A stretch of DNA of 64,000 nt from Burkholderia pyrrocinia (GCF_001028665.1 NZ_CP011503.1:2418001-2482000); one strand, 5' to 3'; positions 8,899 to 19,050 are shown, counted from the first letter of the stretch. Translations and numbers: made by a program. Notes: generated from the letters alone by a model not told the origin.

Positions 8899-9831
8899 AT
8901 GAAATTTGCATTCGTTTTTCCGGGGCAGGGCTCGCAGGCAGTCGGCATGCTCAACGCATTCGCCGATCTGGCCGTCGTGCGCGAGACGCTCCAGGAAGCG
9001 TCCGATGCACTCAATCAGGACCTCGGCAAGCTGATCGCCGAAGGCCCGGCCGAAGAGCTGAATCTGACCACCAACACGCAGCCCGTGATGCTGACGGCCG
9101 CGTACGCGTGCTACCGCGCGTGGCAGCAGGCAGGCGGCCCGGCGCCGTCGATCGTCGCCGGCCACAGTCTCGGTGAATACACGGCGCTCGTCGCGGCGGG
9201 CGCGCTCGCGTTCAAGGACGCGGTGCCGCTCGTGCGCTTCCGCGCGCAGGCGATGCAAACGGCCGTGCCGGTCGGCCAGGGCGGCATGGCCGCGATCCTG
9301 GGCCTCGACGACGACACGGTGCGCGCGGTGTGCGCCGAAGCCGCGGAAGCGGGCGTCGTCGAAGCGGTGAACTTCAATGCGCCTGCGCAGGTCGTGATCG
9401 CAGGTAACAAGGCCGCCGTCGAAAAGGCGTGCGAGATCGCGAAGGCGAAGGGCGCGAAGCGCGCGCTGCCGCTGCCCGTGTCGGCACCGTTCCATTCGTC
9501 GCTGCTCAAGCCGGCATCGGACCAGTTGCGCGACTTTCTCGCGAACGTCGACGTGCAGGCGCCGCAGATTCCGGTCGTCAACAACATCGACGTCGCCGTG
9601 GTCAGCGATCCGGCCGCGATCAAGGATGCGCTGGTGCGCCAGGCCGCAGGCCCGGTGCGCTGGGTCGAGTGCGTGCAGCACATCGCCGGCGCGGGCGTCA
9701 CGCACGTGATCGAATGCGGTCCGGGCAAGGTGCTCGCCGGCCTGACGAAGCGCATCGACGGCAACCTGACGGGTGCGTCGGTGTTCGATCCGGCGTCGCT
9801 CGACGAAGCGCTCAAGCTGGCGACCGCCTGA
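8899..9831 (+). CDS. fabD: Malonyl-CoA:ACP transacylase
   Basis: 310 residues. It transfers malonate from CoA to acyl carrier protein, supplying the extender unit for FabH and FabF. The N terminus has the PGQGSQ motif, the nucleophile is Ser90 in GHSLGEY and the base is His199 in APFHSS. The ATG at 8899 gives the family length, although the frame is open far upstream as a shadow of fabH. Confidence 0.96.
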   Translation: MKFAFVFPGQGSQAVGMLNAFADLAVVRETLQEASDALNQDLGKLIAEGPAEELNLTTNTQPVMLTAAYACYRAWQQAGGPAPSIVAGHSLGEYTALVAAGALAFKDAVPLVRFRAQAMQTAVPVGQGGMAAILGLDDDTVRAVCAEAAEAGVVEAVNFNAPAQVVIAGNKAAVEKACEIAKAKGAKRALPLPVSAPFHSSLLKPASDQLRDFLANVDVQAPQIPVVNNIDVAVVSDPAAIKDALVRQAAGPVRWVECVQHIAGAGVTHVIECGPGKVLAGLTKRIDGNLTGASVFDPASLDEALKLATA

Positions 9832-9867
9832 CGCGGCGCCTTTTCTCAAGAGACGGATACTCGATTC

Positions 9868-10617
9868 ATGGAAAAGACTCTCGATAAACAGGTTGCGATC
9901 GTGACCGGCGCGTCGCGCGGCATCGGCCGGTCGATCGCGCTCGAACTCGCGCGCCTGGGCGCGACGGTGATCGGCACCGCGACGAGCGAATCGGGCGCTG
10001 CCGCGATCACCGCGGCGTTCGCGGAAGCGGGCGTCACGGGCCGCGGCGCGGTGCTGAACGTCAACGACGCGGCGGCCGCAGAGGCGCTGATCGACGCGAC
10101 CGTGAAGGAATTCGGCGCGCTGAACGTACTCGTCAACAACGCGGGCATCACGCAGGACCAGCTCGCGATGCGGATGAAGGACGAGGACTGGGACGCGGTG
10201 ATCGACACCAACCTGAAGTCGGTGTTCCGCCTGTCGCGCGCGGTGCTGCGCCCGATGATGAAGGCGCGCGGCGGCCGTATCATCAACATCACGTCGGTGG
10301 TCGGTTCGGCCGGCAACCCGGGGCAGGTCAACTACGCGGCCGCGAAGGCCGGCGTTGCGGGCATGACGCGTGCGCTCGCGCGCGAGATCGGCAGCCGCGG
10401 CATCACCGTGAACTGCGTCGCGCCGGGCTTCATCGACACCGACATGACGAAGACGCTGCCGGAAGAACAGCAGGCCGCGCTCAAGACCCAGATTCCGCTC
10501 GGCCGCCTCGGCAGCCCGGAAGACATCGCCCATGCCGTCGCGTTCCTCGCTTCGCCGCAGGCCGGTTACATTACCGGCACGACGCTGCACGTGAACGGCG
10601 GCATGTACATGTCGTAA
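9868..10617 (+). CDS. fabG: 3-oxoacyl-ACP reductase
   Basis: 249 residues. A short-chain dehydrogenase that reduces beta-ketoacyl-ACP with NADPH in each elongation cycle. The cofactor-binding TGASRGIG motif is near the N terminus, NNAGIT follows, and the catalytic Tyr156 and Lys160 lie in NYAAAK. The C terminus ends GGMYMS, typical of FabG. It lies 36 nt after fabD. Confidence 0.96.
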   Translation: MEKTLDKQVAIVTGASRGIGRSIALELARLGATVIGTATSESGAAAITAAFAEAGVTGRGAVLNVNDAAAAEALIDATVKEFGALNVLVNNAGITQDQLAMRMKDEDWDAVIDTNLKSVFRLSRAVLRPMMKARGGRIINITSVVGSAGNPGQVNYAAAKAGVAGMTRALAREIGSRGITVNCVAPGFIDTDMTKTLPEEQQAALKTQIPLGRLGSPEDIAHAVAFLASPQAGYITGTTLHVNGGMYMS

Positions 10618-10761
10618 CGATTTTCGTTTACCATCCGCGCCGTATCCCGTTTTTCAGGCGGATCGGTGCTTGATCGACCATCAAGCCAACGCGCGTTTTG
10701 GCGTCAGCAAACCTGATAAAATGCGCGCACTTGTAAATCTGAACTTTCCCTCGGAGGGGTA

Positions 10762-11001
10762 ATGGACAACATCGAACAACGTGTCAAGAAGATCGTCGCT
10801 GAACAACTGGGCGTTGCGGAAGCCGAGATCAAGAACGAAGCTTCGTTCGTGAACGACCTGGGCGCCGACTCGCTCGACACGGTCGAACTGGTGATGGCTC
10901 TGGAAGACGAGTTCGGCATGGAAATCCCGGACGAAGAAGCAGAGAAGATCACGACCGTTCAGCAAGCGATCGACTACGCTCGCGCAAACGTCAAGGCGTA
11001 A
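10762..11001 (+). CDS. acpP: Acyl carrier protein
   Basis: 79 residues and very acidic. ACP carries growing acyl chains on a 4'-phosphopantetheine arm. The attachment site is Ser37 in GADSLDTVE. The arm would be added by AcpS, encoded in this window near 24 kb. A strong ribosome-binding site (GGAGGGG) precedes the ATG, as expected for one of the most abundant cell proteins. The 144-bp gap after fabG has a -10-like GATAAA near 10715, so acpP may have its own promoter. Confidence 0.97.
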
Positions 11002-11086
11002 GCGCCTTTCGCGCTTGTCCGCCACGTCGCCGCGATCTTCGCGATTGACGCGCCATCCAGCCGGCTTCGCGCCGGACGGACTAACA

Positions 11087-11139
11087 GCCACAGGGCTCGC
11101 AGGGCTGGTTCCTGTGGCCACTGTGGCTTTTGTTTTTGT
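11087..11139 (+). terminator. Hairpin with alternative pairing and T-rich tail between acpP and fabF
   Basis: GCCACAG at 11087-11093 can pair with CTGTGGC at 11112-11118 or with a second CTGTGGC at 11121-11127. The second copy is followed directly by TTTTGTTTTTG. This looks like an intrinsic terminator or attenuator for the abundant acpP transcript, reducing read-through into fabF. Confidence 0.5.
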
Positions 11140-11165
11140 CATCCAATAATGGAAAAGAGGTTACC

Positions 11166-12398
11166 GTGAGCCGCCGTCGTGTTGTCGTTACAGGCCTGGG
11201 GCTTATTTCGCCTGTTGGCAATAATGTTGCCGACGGCTGGGCCAATCTCGTCGCCGGCAAGTCCGGTATCGCCACCGTCACGAAGTTCGATCCGTCGAAT
11301 CTCGCCGTGCATTTCGCGGGCGAGGTGAAGGGTTTCAGCGCCGAGGAGTACATCCCGGCGAAGGAAGCCCGCAGCATGGATACGTTCATCCATTACGGCA
11401 TCGCCGCCGGCGTCCAGGCCTTTAAGGACAGCGGGCTGGAGGTGAACGAAGCCAATGCGGAACGCATCGGCGTGCTGGTCGGTTCCGGCATCGGCGGCCT
11501 GCCGATGATCGAAGATACGCACCAGACCTACGTCGATCGCGGTGCGCGCCGGATTTCGCCGTTCTTCGTGCCGGGTTCGATCATCAACATGATCTCGGGT
11601 CACCTGAGCATCATGTTCGGCCTGAAGGGCCCGAACCTCGCGGCCGTGACGGCCTGCACGACCGGCCTGCACAGCATCGGCCTCGCGGCGCGCCTGATCC
11701 AGGCGGGCGACGCGGACGTGATGGTCGCGGGCGGCGCCGAATCGACGGTGTCGCCGCTCGGTATCGGCGGTTTCGCGGCAGCGCGCGCGCTGTCGACCCG
11801 CAACGACGATCCGGCAACTGCGTCCCGTCCGTGGGACAAGGACCGCGACGGCTTCGTGCTGGGCGAAGGTGCCGGCGTGATGGTGCTCGAGGAGTACGAG
11901 GCGGCGAAGGCACGCGGTGCGAAGATCTACGCGGAAGTCTCGGGCTTCGGCATGACCGGCGACGCGTACCACATGACCGCGCCGAACATGGACGGCCCTC
12001 GCCGCTGCATGGTTGCGGCACTGCGCGACGCCGGCGTGAACGCGGACGAGGTCCAGTACCTGAACGCGCACGGCACGTCGACGCCGCTGGGCGACAAGAA
12101 CGAGTCCGACGCGGTGAAGGCGGCCTTCGGCGAGCACGCGTACAAGCTCGTCGTGAACTCGACGAAGTCGATGACGGGCCACCTGCTGGGCGGCGCGGGC
12201 GGCCTCGAGTCGGTGTTCACGGTGCTGGCGCTGCACAACAACGTGTCGCCGCCGACCATCAACATCTTCAACCAGGACCCCGAGTGCGATCTCGATTACT
12301 GCGCGAACACCGCACGTGACATGAAGATCGACGTGGCCGTGAAGAACAACTTCGGCTTCGGCGGTACCAACGGCACGCTGGTGTTCAAGCGCGTCTGA
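11166..12398 (+). CDS. fabF: Beta-ketoacyl-ACP synthase II
   Basis: 410 residues. It catalyses the elongating Claisen condensation of acyl-ACP with malonyl-ACP. The Cys-His-His triad is Cys164 in TACTTG, His302 in NAHGTST and His339 in MTGHLLG. The GFGGTNG motif near the C terminus is present. The GTG start at 11166 is chosen because AAGAGG lies 6 nt upstream and the protein then begins [11 protein letters not shown] as in the family; a longer reading from 11130 lacks a ribosome-binding site. Confidence 0.95.
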   Translation: MSRRRVVVTGLGLISPVGNNVADGWANLVAGKSGIATVTKFDPSNLAVHFAGEVKGFSAEEYIPAKEARSMDTFIHYGIAAGVQAFKDSGLEVNEANAERIGVLVGSGIGGLPMIEDTHQTYVDRGARRISPFFVPGSIINMISGHLSIMFGLKGPNLAAVTACTTGLHSIGLAARLIQAGDADVMVAGGAESTVSPLGIGGFAAARALSTRNDDPATASRPWDKDRDGFVLGEGAGVMVLEEYEAAKARGAKIYAEVSGFGMTGDAYHMTAPNMDGPRRCMVAALRDAGVNADEVQYLNAHGTSTPLGDKNESDAVKAAFGEHAYKLVVNSTKSMTGHLLGGAGGLESVFTVLALHNNVSPPTINIFNQDPECDLDYCANTARDMKIDVAVKNNFGFGGTNGTLVFKRV

Positions 12399-12409
12399 CG
12401 CCGAATCGC

Positions 12410-12874
12410 TTGACGAGTCCATTCGATGCTCCGGCCGGGCGTCCGCAGCGCTTTGCGTTGCGGGCCTCGGCCGTGTCGTATGTCGTGCTGGCCGCGTTCG
12501 TCGCGTCGGCTGCCGCGTCGGCGTTCCTGTTCTGGGCGCCGCGCGCGGGCGCTGCCGCCGGCGCATGCGTGTCGGCCGCGACGGCCGCGCTGCTGGCCGT
12601 GTGCGCCGCGCGGGCCTGCGCCCGCCGGCTGCCGGCCGAGTTGCAGATCGACGCATTCGGGGAGGTTGCGGCATTTGGTCGCACCGGGCGGCTGCTGGCA
12701 CGCGGCCGCGTGACCGGCCATGCGCACTGGAGCAGCCTGCTGCTCGTGCTGTCGGTCGGGCAGGGCGCCCGGCGGGCCCGGCCGCTGCTGATTCCGGCCG
12801 ATGCGCTCGACGCCGCGTCGTTCAGCGCGTTGTCCGTGCTCGCGAGAACCGCGGGCGCGGCGGGGCGGGCATGA
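12410..12874 (+). CDS. Small membrane protein resembling the YgfX family
   Basis: 154 residues from a TTG at 12410, 11 nt after fabF. No clear ribosome-binding site supports this start. Two adjacent hydrophobic segments (about residues 17-40 and 44-66) are followed by a soluble domain containing LPAELQIDAFGEVAAFGR and ending LLIPADALDAASFSALSV. Two membrane spans, then a short beta-rich domain with a closing L-(I/W)-P-D-A-L motif, is the layout of YgfX (CptA) proteins. YgfX interferes with cell-division and cytoskeletal proteins in E. coli and pairs with SdhE. No sdhE-like gene is nearby, so the assignment is tentative. Confidence 0.6.
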   Translation: MTSPFDAPAGRPQRFALRASAVSYVVLAAFVASAAASAFLFWAPRAGAAAGACVSAATAALLAVCAARACARRLPAELQIDAFGEVAAFGRTGRLLARGRVTGHAHWSSLLLVLSVGQGARRARPLLIPADALDAASFSALSVLARTAGAAGRA

Positions 12875-12965
12875 CGGCGGCGCGGTTACCGACCGTAACC
12901 AGCGGCCGACGCGGGAACGCTACAATAGCGCTCCGCGTTGCATCCCTAGTTAATGGATTCGTCAG

Positions 12966-13565
12966 GTGAGTGAAAAAGAAATTGATCAGGTTCTGGTCGA
13001 GCGCGTACAGAAGGGCGACAAGGCAGCGTTCGAACTCCTGGTCTCCAAATACCACCGCAAGATCATTCGGCTGATCTCGCGCCTCGTGCGGGATCCCGCC
13101 GAGGTCGAGGATGTGGCCCAGGACGCGTTCATCAAGGCGTATCGTGCGCTGCCGCAATTTCGCGGCGAGTCTGCGTTCTACACGTGGTTGTACCGGATTG
13201 CCGTCAATACGGCGAAGAACTACCTTGCGACGCAGGGTCGCCGCGCACCGACCTCGACCGAGGCCGATGCCGAGGAAGCTGAAACTTTCTCCGACGCAGA
13301 CCAACTAAGGGATATCAACACGCCTGAGTCGATGTTGATGAGCAAGCAGATTGCCGAGACGGTCAACGCTGCAATGGCCGCCTTGCCCGAAGAACTGCGC
13401 CAGGCGATTACGCTGCGCGAGATCGAGGGCCTGAGCTACGAAGAGATCGCGGAAATGATGGGCTGTCCGATCGGGACGGTCCGGTCGCGGATCTTCCGCG
13501 CTCGCGAGGCAATCGCTGCCAAATTGCGTCCGCTGCTCGATACGCCCGAAGGCAAGCGCTGGTAA
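12966..13565 (+). CDS. rpoE: RNA polymerase sigma-E factor (RpoE/AlgU)
   Basis: 199 residues. A group IV (ECF) sigma factor for the envelope-stress response. Region 2 is at about residues 20-90 (YHRKIIRLISRLV, DVAQDAFIKAY, YTWLYRIAVNTAKNYL) and region 4 at about 130-190 (LREIEGLSYEEIAEMM, GTVRSRIFRAREAI). GTG at 12966 gives the standard N terminus MSEKEIDQVL. It is followed by its anti-sigma factor, regulator and periplasmic protease, so the operon controls itself through regulated proteolysis of RseA. Confidence 0.95.
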   Translation: MSEKEIDQVLVERVQKGDKAAFELLVSKYHRKIIRLISRLVRDPAEVEDVAQDAFIKAYRALPQFRGESAFYTWLYRIAVNTAKNYLATQGRRAPTSTEADAEEAETFSDADQLRDINTPESMLMSKQIAETVNAAMAALPEELRQAITLREIEGLSYEEIAEMMGCPIGTVRSRIFRAREAIAAKLRPLLDTPEGKRW

Positions 13566-13651
13566 GCGCGACAGGCGGAACGACGCGGGTCGGGGTCTAG
13601 TTACGGATAGAGTCGTGAAGTCACGACGGGGTGTGCAAGATGGGGAGCATC

Positions 13652-14269
13652 ATGGGGTCGGTCAATACGCAGTCGCAGGCGTGCTCGCGCGGCGAGCGCC
13701 TTTCCGCGCTGGTCGACGGCGAAATGTTCGATGGCCCGGATCACGGGCAGTTTCTGGCTGAGCTCAACCGCGCGGATTGCGCTGCGTGGGCCCATTACCA
13801 CCTGATCGGCGATGCGCTGCGCTCGGACGAGCTCGCGTTGTCGCCTGCGCTGAGCGTCGCGTTCACCGCGCGCATGTCGGCCGCGCTCGAAAGCGAGCCG
13901 CACCTGCTCGCGCCGGCGGCCGCGCCGGTCGCGCGCAGGCTGCTGTCGCTGCGCCGGCGCGTCGTGCCCGCGTTCGCGGTGGCGGCCGCGGCGGCCACGC
14001 TGACGTGGATCGTCGTTCCGCAACTGCAGACGGCCGGCACGCCGGGCGCCGTCCAGGTCGCGTCGGTCGGTGCGCCGCAAGGCGGCAACCTGCAGCGCGT
14101 GACGGTCGCGCAGGCGTCGGCCCAGCCGGGGCTGCAGGACGTCAACATCATTCGCGACGCCAGCCTCGACCAATACCTCGAAGCGCACCAGCAATTCGCG
14201 CAGCAGCCCGTCGTCACGGGTTCGATGCCGCTGATCCGCGCTGCCGTGACCACCACGCCAGGCCAATAA
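13652..14269 (+). CDS. rseA: Anti-sigma-E factor RseA (MucA-like)
   Basis: 205 residues. An inner-membrane protein that holds sigma-E inactive. The cytoplasmic N-terminal sigma-binding domain has ERLSALVDGE and WAHYHLIGDALR; one membrane segment lies at about 106-124; the periplasmic tail should bind RseB. The ATG at 13652 is chosen because GGGGAG lies 5 nt upstream; alternative in-frame starts are at 13640 and 13631. The stop is 5 nt before rseB. Confidence 0.9.
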   Translation: MGSVNTQSQACSRGERLSALVDGEMFDGPDHGQFLAELNRADCAAWAHYHLIGDALRSDELALSPALSVAFTARMSAALESEPHLLAPAAAPVARRLLSLRRRVVPAFAVAAAAATLTWIVVPQLQTAGTPGAVQVASVGAPQGGNLQRVTVAQASAQPGLQDVNIIRDASLDQYLEAHQQFAQQPVVTGSMPLIRAAVTTTPGQ

Positions 14270-14274
14270 ACCCG

Positions 14275-15327
14275 ATGCGGACATTGCAGTTGAATCACGC
14301 CATCTCCGGATGGAAGCGGCTGCCGGCCCTCCTGCTTTGCGCAGCCGCCCTGTTGTCCGTTCAATCCCTTCCTGCCAGCGCCCAGCAACCGGACGATCCC
14401 GTCGCGACCCGCAAGGGCGCCGCGGACTGGCTCGACCGCGTCCAGCAGGCGGCCCAGCAGCAGAGCTACGAGGGCACGTTCGTCTACCAGCGCGGCGGGT
14501 ATGTCCAGTCGTCGCGCATCGCGCACGTCGCGTCCCGCGACGGCGAGTTCGAGCGGATCGAGACACTCGACGGCAAGCCGCGCAAGCTGCTGCGGCATAA
14601 CGACGAGCTGTACACGTTCGTGCCCGAGCGCAAGCTGTGCGTGGTCGAGCGCCGTCAGACGCGCGACTCGTTCCCCGCGCTGCTCGGCGCGAGCGGCGAA
14701 CACGTGATGTCCGTCTACGACGCGAAGTTGCTCGGCAAGGACCGCGTGGCCGGGATTGACGCGCAGGTCGTCGAGCTCGTGCCGAAGGATGCCTACCGTT
14801 TCACGTACAAGCTCTGGGCCGACGCGCGCACCGGGCTGCTGCTGCGCTCGCAGACGCTCGATGCGAACGATCACGTGCTCGAACAGATTGCGTTCTCGCA
14901 ATTGCAGGCGGGCGGTGGGAGCGGCGACAAGGCCGCGATCGCGGCCGGCATGCGCAACCTGAGCGGCTGGACGGTCGTGCGCCCGCCGGTCGCGACGGTC
15001 GACATGGAAGCGCAGGGTTGGCAGCTCGCGCCGAGCGTCGCCGGCTTCCAGAAGATCCGCGAAGTGCGCCGGCCGATGGCTGCGCGCGATGCGGGCGATC
15101 CGCCGATCCCGGTCGATCAGGCTGTCTTCACCGACGGTCTCGCGACGATCTCCGTTTTCATCGAGCCGGCCGAGAAGAACACGCGCAAGGAAGGCGCGGG
15201 CAGCACCGGTGCGACGCACGTTCTCGTGAAGCGTCGCGGCGACTACTGGATCACCGTGCTCGGCGAAGTGCCGCCGGCTACGTTGCAGCAGTTCGCGTCT
15301 GCCATAGAATACAAGGCTTCCAAGTAA
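14275..15327 (+). CDS. rseB: Sigma-E regulatory protein RseB (MucB)
   Basis: 350 residues. A periplasmic protein that binds RseA and shields it from DegS-type cleavage until lipoprotein or LPS signals accumulate. A signal peptide (about 1-37, ending SLPASAQ) is followed by the MucB/RseB N-terminal domain (SYEGTFVYQRGG, SRIAHV, KLLRHNDELYTF) and the smaller C-terminal domain (VFTDGLATISVFIEP). It lies 5 nt after rseA and 16 nt before mucD. No rseC gene is present. Confidence 0.93.
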   Translation: MRTLQLNHAISGWKRLPALLLCAAALLSVQSLPASAQQPDDPVATRKGAADWLDRVQQAAQQQSYEGTFVYQRGGYVQSSRIAHVASRDGEFERIETLDGKPRKLLRHNDELYTFVPERKLCVVERRQTRDSFPALLGASGEHVMSVYDAKLLGKDRVAGIDAQVVELVPKDAYRFTYKLWADARTGLLLRSQTLDANDHVLEQIAFSQLQAGGGSGDKAAIAAGMRNLSGWTVVRPPVATVDMEAQGWQLAPSVAGFQKIREVRRPMAARDAGDPPIPVDQAVFTDGLATISVFIEPAEKNTRKEGAGSTGATHVLVKRRGDYWITVLGEVPPATLQQFASAIEYKASK

Positions 15328-15343
15328 CGCTACGGCTTCCGAC

Positions 15344-16840
15344 ATGATGAAACTCACGCTGCGCAAATGGCTCGCGGCGGCGGCGCTGTCTGCCTGCCTG
15401 CCGCTCGTACCGCATACCGCGGTCGCGGTGACGGCTCCCGCTGCCAGCCTGCCCGATTTCGCCGATCTGGTCGAAAAAGTCGGGCCGGCCGTCGTGAACA
15501 TCCGGACCACCGCCAACGTGCCGACGAGCAGCGGCCCGCGCGGGATGCTCCCGCCGGGCTTCGACAACGGCGACATGTCGGAATTCTTCCGGCGCTTCTT
15601 CGGCATTCCGCTGCCGCAAGCGCCCGGCAACGGTAGCGGCAACGGCAATCCGAAGAATGCGCCGGCGCCGGACAATCCGCCCGACACCGAGCAGAACCGC
15701 GGCGTCGGCTCGGGCTTCATCGTGTCGGCCGACGGTTACGTGATGACCAATGCGCACGTCGTCGACGACGCGGACACCATCTACGTGACGCTGACCGACA
15801 AGCGCGAGTTCAAGGCGAAGCTGATCGGCGTCGACGATCGCACGGACGTCGCGGTCGTCAAGATCCAGGCGTCGAACCTGCCTGTCGTCGCGATCGGCGA
15901 CTCGAACAAGGTGCGCGTCGGCGAGTGGGTCGTCGCGATCGGTTCGCCGTTCGGCCTCGACAACACGGTGACGGCCGGCATCGTCAGCTCGAAGAGCCGC
16001 AACACGGGCGACTATCTGCCGTTCATCCAGACCGACGTCGCCGTGAACCCCGGCAACTCGGGCGGCCCGCTGATCAACATGCAGGGCGAGGTGATCGGCA
16101 TCAACTCGCAGATCTACAGCCGTACCGGCGGCTTCATGGGCATCTCGTTCGCGATTCCGATCGACGAGGCGATGCGCGTGGCCGACCAGCTGAAGGCGAC
16201 GGGCAAGGTCACGCGCGGCCGGATCGCGGTGGCGATCGGCGAGGTGACGAAGGACGTGGCCGACTCGATCGGGTTGCCGAAGGCGGAAGGCGCGCTGGTC
16301 AGCAGCGTCGAGCCGGGCGGCCCGGCCGACAAGGCGGGCATCCAGCCGGGCGACATTATCCTGAAGTTCAACGGCCGTCCGGTCGATACGGCGTCGGATC
16401 TGCCGCGCATGGTCGGCGACACGAAGCCCGGCACGAAGGCGACCGTCAGCGTGTGGCGCAAGGGTCAGGCACGCGATCTTCCGATCACGATCGCGGAGAC
16501 GCCGGCCGAGTCGACGGCCAAGGCCGAACAGCGCAAGAACGCGCCGCAGAAGCCGCGCCAGACCAATTCGCTAGGTCTGACGGTCAGCGACCTGACGGCG
16601 GATCAGCTGAAGACGCTGAAGCTGAAGAACGGCGTGCAGGTCGACGGTGTCGACGGCCCGGCCTCCCGTGCGGGCCTGCAGCGCGGCGACATCGTGCTGC
16701 GCGTCGGCGATACCGACATCACGAGCGCGAAGCAGTTCGCCGAAGTGACCGCACAGCTCGATCCGCAGAAGGCGGTCGCGGTGCTCGTGCGGCGCGGCGA
16801 CAACACGCAGTTCGTGCCCGTGCGGCCGCGCCAGAAGTAA
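15344..16840 (+). CDS. mucD: Periplasmic serine protease MucD (DegP/HtrA family)
   Basis: 498 residues. An HtrA protease and chaperone for misfolded envelope proteins, part of the sigma-E regulon. A signal peptide (about 1-28) leads into a trypsin-like domain with catalytic His138 (TNAHVV), Asp168 (DRTDVAV) and Ser239 (GNSGGP). Two PDZ domains follow at about 285-390 and 405-495. A Gly/Asn/Pro-rich loop at 92-118 lies before the protease core. Its operon position after rseB is typical of Pseudomonas and Burkholderia. Confidence 0.94.
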   Translation: MMKLTLRKWLAAAALSACLPLVPHTAVAVTAPAASLPDFADLVEKVGPAVVNIRTTANVPTSSGPRGMLPPGFDNGDMSEFFRRFFGIPLPQAPGNGSGNGNPKNAPAPDNPPDTEQNRGVGSGFIVSADGYVMTNAHVVDDADTIYVTLTDKREFKAKLIGVDDRTDVAVVKIQASNLPVVAIGDSNKVRVGEWVVAIGSPFGLDNTVTAGIVSSKSRNTGDYLPFIQTDVAVNPGNSGGPLINMQGEVIGINSQIYSRTGGFMGISFAIPIDEAMRVADQLKATGKVTRGRIAVAIGEVTKDVADSIGLPKAEGALVSSVEPGGPADKAGIQPGDIILKFNGRPVDTASDLPRMVGDTKPGTKATVSVWRKGQARDLPITIAETPAESTAKAEQRKNAPQKPRQTNSLGLTVSDLTADQLKTLKLKNGVQVDGVDGPASRAGLQRGDIVLRVGDTDITSAKQFAEVTAQLDPQKAVAVLVRRGDNTQFVPVRPRQK

Positions 16841-16847
16841 CGCGCCG

Positions 16848-17084
16848 ATGTTCACGCTCTACGGCCGCGGCTGGTGCCACCTGTGCGACGACATGCGCGA
16901 CGCACTGGCGCCGGTGGCGGCCGAATTCGGCGTCGCGGTCGACTATGTCGACATCGACACCGATTCGGCGCTCGTCGCCCGCTACGACGAGGACGTGCCG
17001 GTGCTGCTGCTGGACGGCGCGGAAGTGTGCCGCCACCGGTTCGACGACGCGAGGGTGCGCGACGCGCTCGCGGCCCGGCGCTGA
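16848..17084 (+). CDS. Glutaredoxin-family thioredoxin-fold protein
   Basis: 78 residues. A small thioredoxin-fold protein with a CxxC redox pair (Cys10 and Cys13 in WCHLCDDM) and the conserved cis-Pro region (DEDVPVLLLDG). This matches the glutaredoxin-like DUF836 group. Substrate unknown. It begins 7 nt after mucD, so it is likely the last gene of the stress operon, consistent with a redox role linked to envelope stress (inference). Confidence 0.85.
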   Translation: MFTLYGRGWCHLCDDMRDALAPVAAEFGVAVDYVDIDTDSALVARYDEDVPVLLLDGAEVCRHRFDDARVRDALAARR

Positions 17085-17240
17085 GCCTGGCCGGTCGCCG
17101 GCCGGGCACCGCGCGGCCGGGCGTCCGAAATACCGCCCGGCTGAAGGCCTTTTCGGCTAAAATAAGCTGTTTTTTCACCGACTTACACAAGGCGTGCTCC
17201 GCAGTCGTCGAGCGCGCCTTTTTCGCTTGATCGGCACTGA

Positions 17241-19034
17241 ATGGATCATATTCGTAATTTCTCGATCATCGCGCACATCGACCATGGCAAGTCGACGCTC
17301 GCGGATCGCATCATCCAGGTATGCGGCGGCCTCGCCGACCGTGAAATGGAAGCGCAGGTGCTCGATTCGATGGATATCGAGCGCGAGCGCGGCATCACGA
17401 TCAAGGCGCAGACGGCTGCACTGTCCTATCGCGCGCGCGACGGCAAGGTCTACAACCTGAACCTGATCGACACGCCGGGGCACGTCGACTTCTCGTACGA
17501 GGTCAGCCGTTCGCTGTCCGCGTGCGAAGGCGCGCTGCTGGTCGTCGACGCGAGCCAGGGCGTCGAGGCGCAGACGGTCGCGAACTGCTACACGGCGATC
17601 GAACTCGGCGTCGAGGTCGTGCCGGTGCTGAACAAGATCGACCTGCCGGCCGCGAACCCCGAGAACGCGATCGAGGAGATCGAGGATGTGATCGGCATCG
17701 ATGCGACCGACGCGACGCGCTGCAGCGCGAAGACGGGCCTCGGCGTCGAGGACGTGCTCGAAGCGCTGATCGCGAAGGTGCCACCGCCGAAGGGCGATCC
17801 CGATGCGCCGCTGCAGGCGCTCATCATCGATTCGTGGTTCGACAACTACGTCGGCGTCGTGATGCTGGTGCGCATCGTCAACGGCACGCTGCGCCCGAAG
17901 GACAAGATCAAGATGATGGCGACCGGCGCGCAGTATCCGGTCGAGCACATCGGTGTGTTCACGCCGAAGTCGCGCAATCTCGATTCGCTGTCGGCGGGGC
18001 AGGTGGGCTTCATCATCGCCGGCATCAAGGAGCTGACGGCCGCGAAGGTCGGCGATACCGTCACGCACGTGGCCAAGCCGGCGACACAAGCGCTGCCGGG
18101 CTTCAAGGAAGTGAAGCCGCAGGTGTTCGCCGGACTCTATCCGGTGGAAGCGAACCAGTACGACGCGCTGCGCGAATCGCTCGAGAAGCTGAAGCTCAAC
18201 GACGCGTCGCTGCAGTACGAGCCGGAAGTGTCGCAGGCGCTCGGCTTCGGGTTCCGGTGCGGCTTCCTGGGTCTCCTGCATATGGAGATCGTGCAGGAGC
18301 GGCTGGAGCGCGAATTCGACATGGACCTCATTACCACGGCGCCGACCGTGGTCTACGAGGTCCTGATGAGCGACGGCTCGATCGTGATGGTCGAGAATCC
18401 CGCGAAGATGCCGGAGCCGCAGAAGATCGAGGAGATCCGCGAGCCGATCGTCACGGTGAATCTCTACATGCCGCAGGACTACGTCGGCTCGGTGATCACG
18501 CTGTGCACGCAGAAGCGCGGCTCGCAGATCAACATGCAGTATCACGGCCGCCAGGTTCAGCTGACCTACGAAATCCCGATGGCCGAGATCGTGCTCGATT
18601 TCTTCGACCGCCTGAAGTCGGTGTCGCGCGGCTACGCGTCGATGGACTACGAGTTCAAGGAATACCGGTCGGCGGACGTCGTGAAGGTCGACATGCTGAT
18701 CAACGGCGACAAGGTCGACGCGCTGTCGGTGATCGTCCACCGGTCGCAATCGCAGTATCGCGGCCGCGAAGTGGCGGCGAAGATGCGCGAGATCATTCCG
18801 CGCCAGATGTACGACGTGGCGATCCAGGCCACGATCGGTGCGCACATCATCGCCCGCGAGAACATCAAGGCGCTGCGCAAGAACGTGCTGGCGAAGTGCT
18901 ATGGCGGCGACATCTCGCGTAAGAAAAAGCTGCTCGAAAAGCAGAAGGCCGGCAAGAAACGCATGAAGCAGGTGGGTTCGGTCGAGATCCCGCAGGAAGC
19001 GTTCCTTGCGATCTTGCGCGTCGAAGACAAATAA
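17241..19034 (+). CDS. lepA: Elongation factor 4 (LepA)
   Basis: 597 residues. A ribosome-associated GTPase proposed to act in back-translocation or 30S assembly. The GTPase domain starts [17 protein letters not shown] (G1), with DTPGHVDF (G3) and NKIDLP (G4). EF-G-like domains follow, and the LepA-specific C-terminal domain has [16 protein letters not shown]. Length matches the family (599 in E. coli). lepB starts 16 nt after the stop, the classic lepA-lepB pair. Confidence 0.97.
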   Translation: MDHIRNFSIIAHIDHGKSTLADRIIQVCGGLADREMEAQVLDSMDIERERGITIKAQTAALSYRARDGKVYNLNLIDTPGHVDFSYEVSRSLSACEGALLVVDASQGVEAQTVANCYTAIELGVEVVPVLNKIDLPAANPENAIEEIEDVIGIDATDATRCSAKTGLGVEDVLEALIAKVPPPKGDPDAPLQALIIDSWFDNYVGVVMLVRIVNGTLRPKDKIKMMATGAQYPVEHIGVFTPKSRNLDSLSAGQVGFIIAGIKELTAAKVGDTVTHVAKPATQALPGFKEVKPQVFAGLYPVEANQYDALRESLEKLKLNDASLQYEPEVSQALGFGFRCGFLGLLHMEIVQERLEREFDMDLITTAPTVVYEVLMSDGSIVMVENPAKMPEPQKIEEIREPIVTVNLYMPQDYVGSVITLCTQKRGSQINMQYHGRQVQLTYEIPMAEIVLDFFDRLKSVSRGYASMDYEFKEYRSADVVKVDMLINGDKVDALSVIVHRSQSQYRGREVAAKMREIIPRQMYDVAIQATIGAHIIARENIKALRKNVLAKCYGGDISRKKKLLEKQKAGKKRMKQVGSVEIPQEAFLAILRVEDK

Positions 19035-19050
19035 CAGGACTGTTCCTTTT

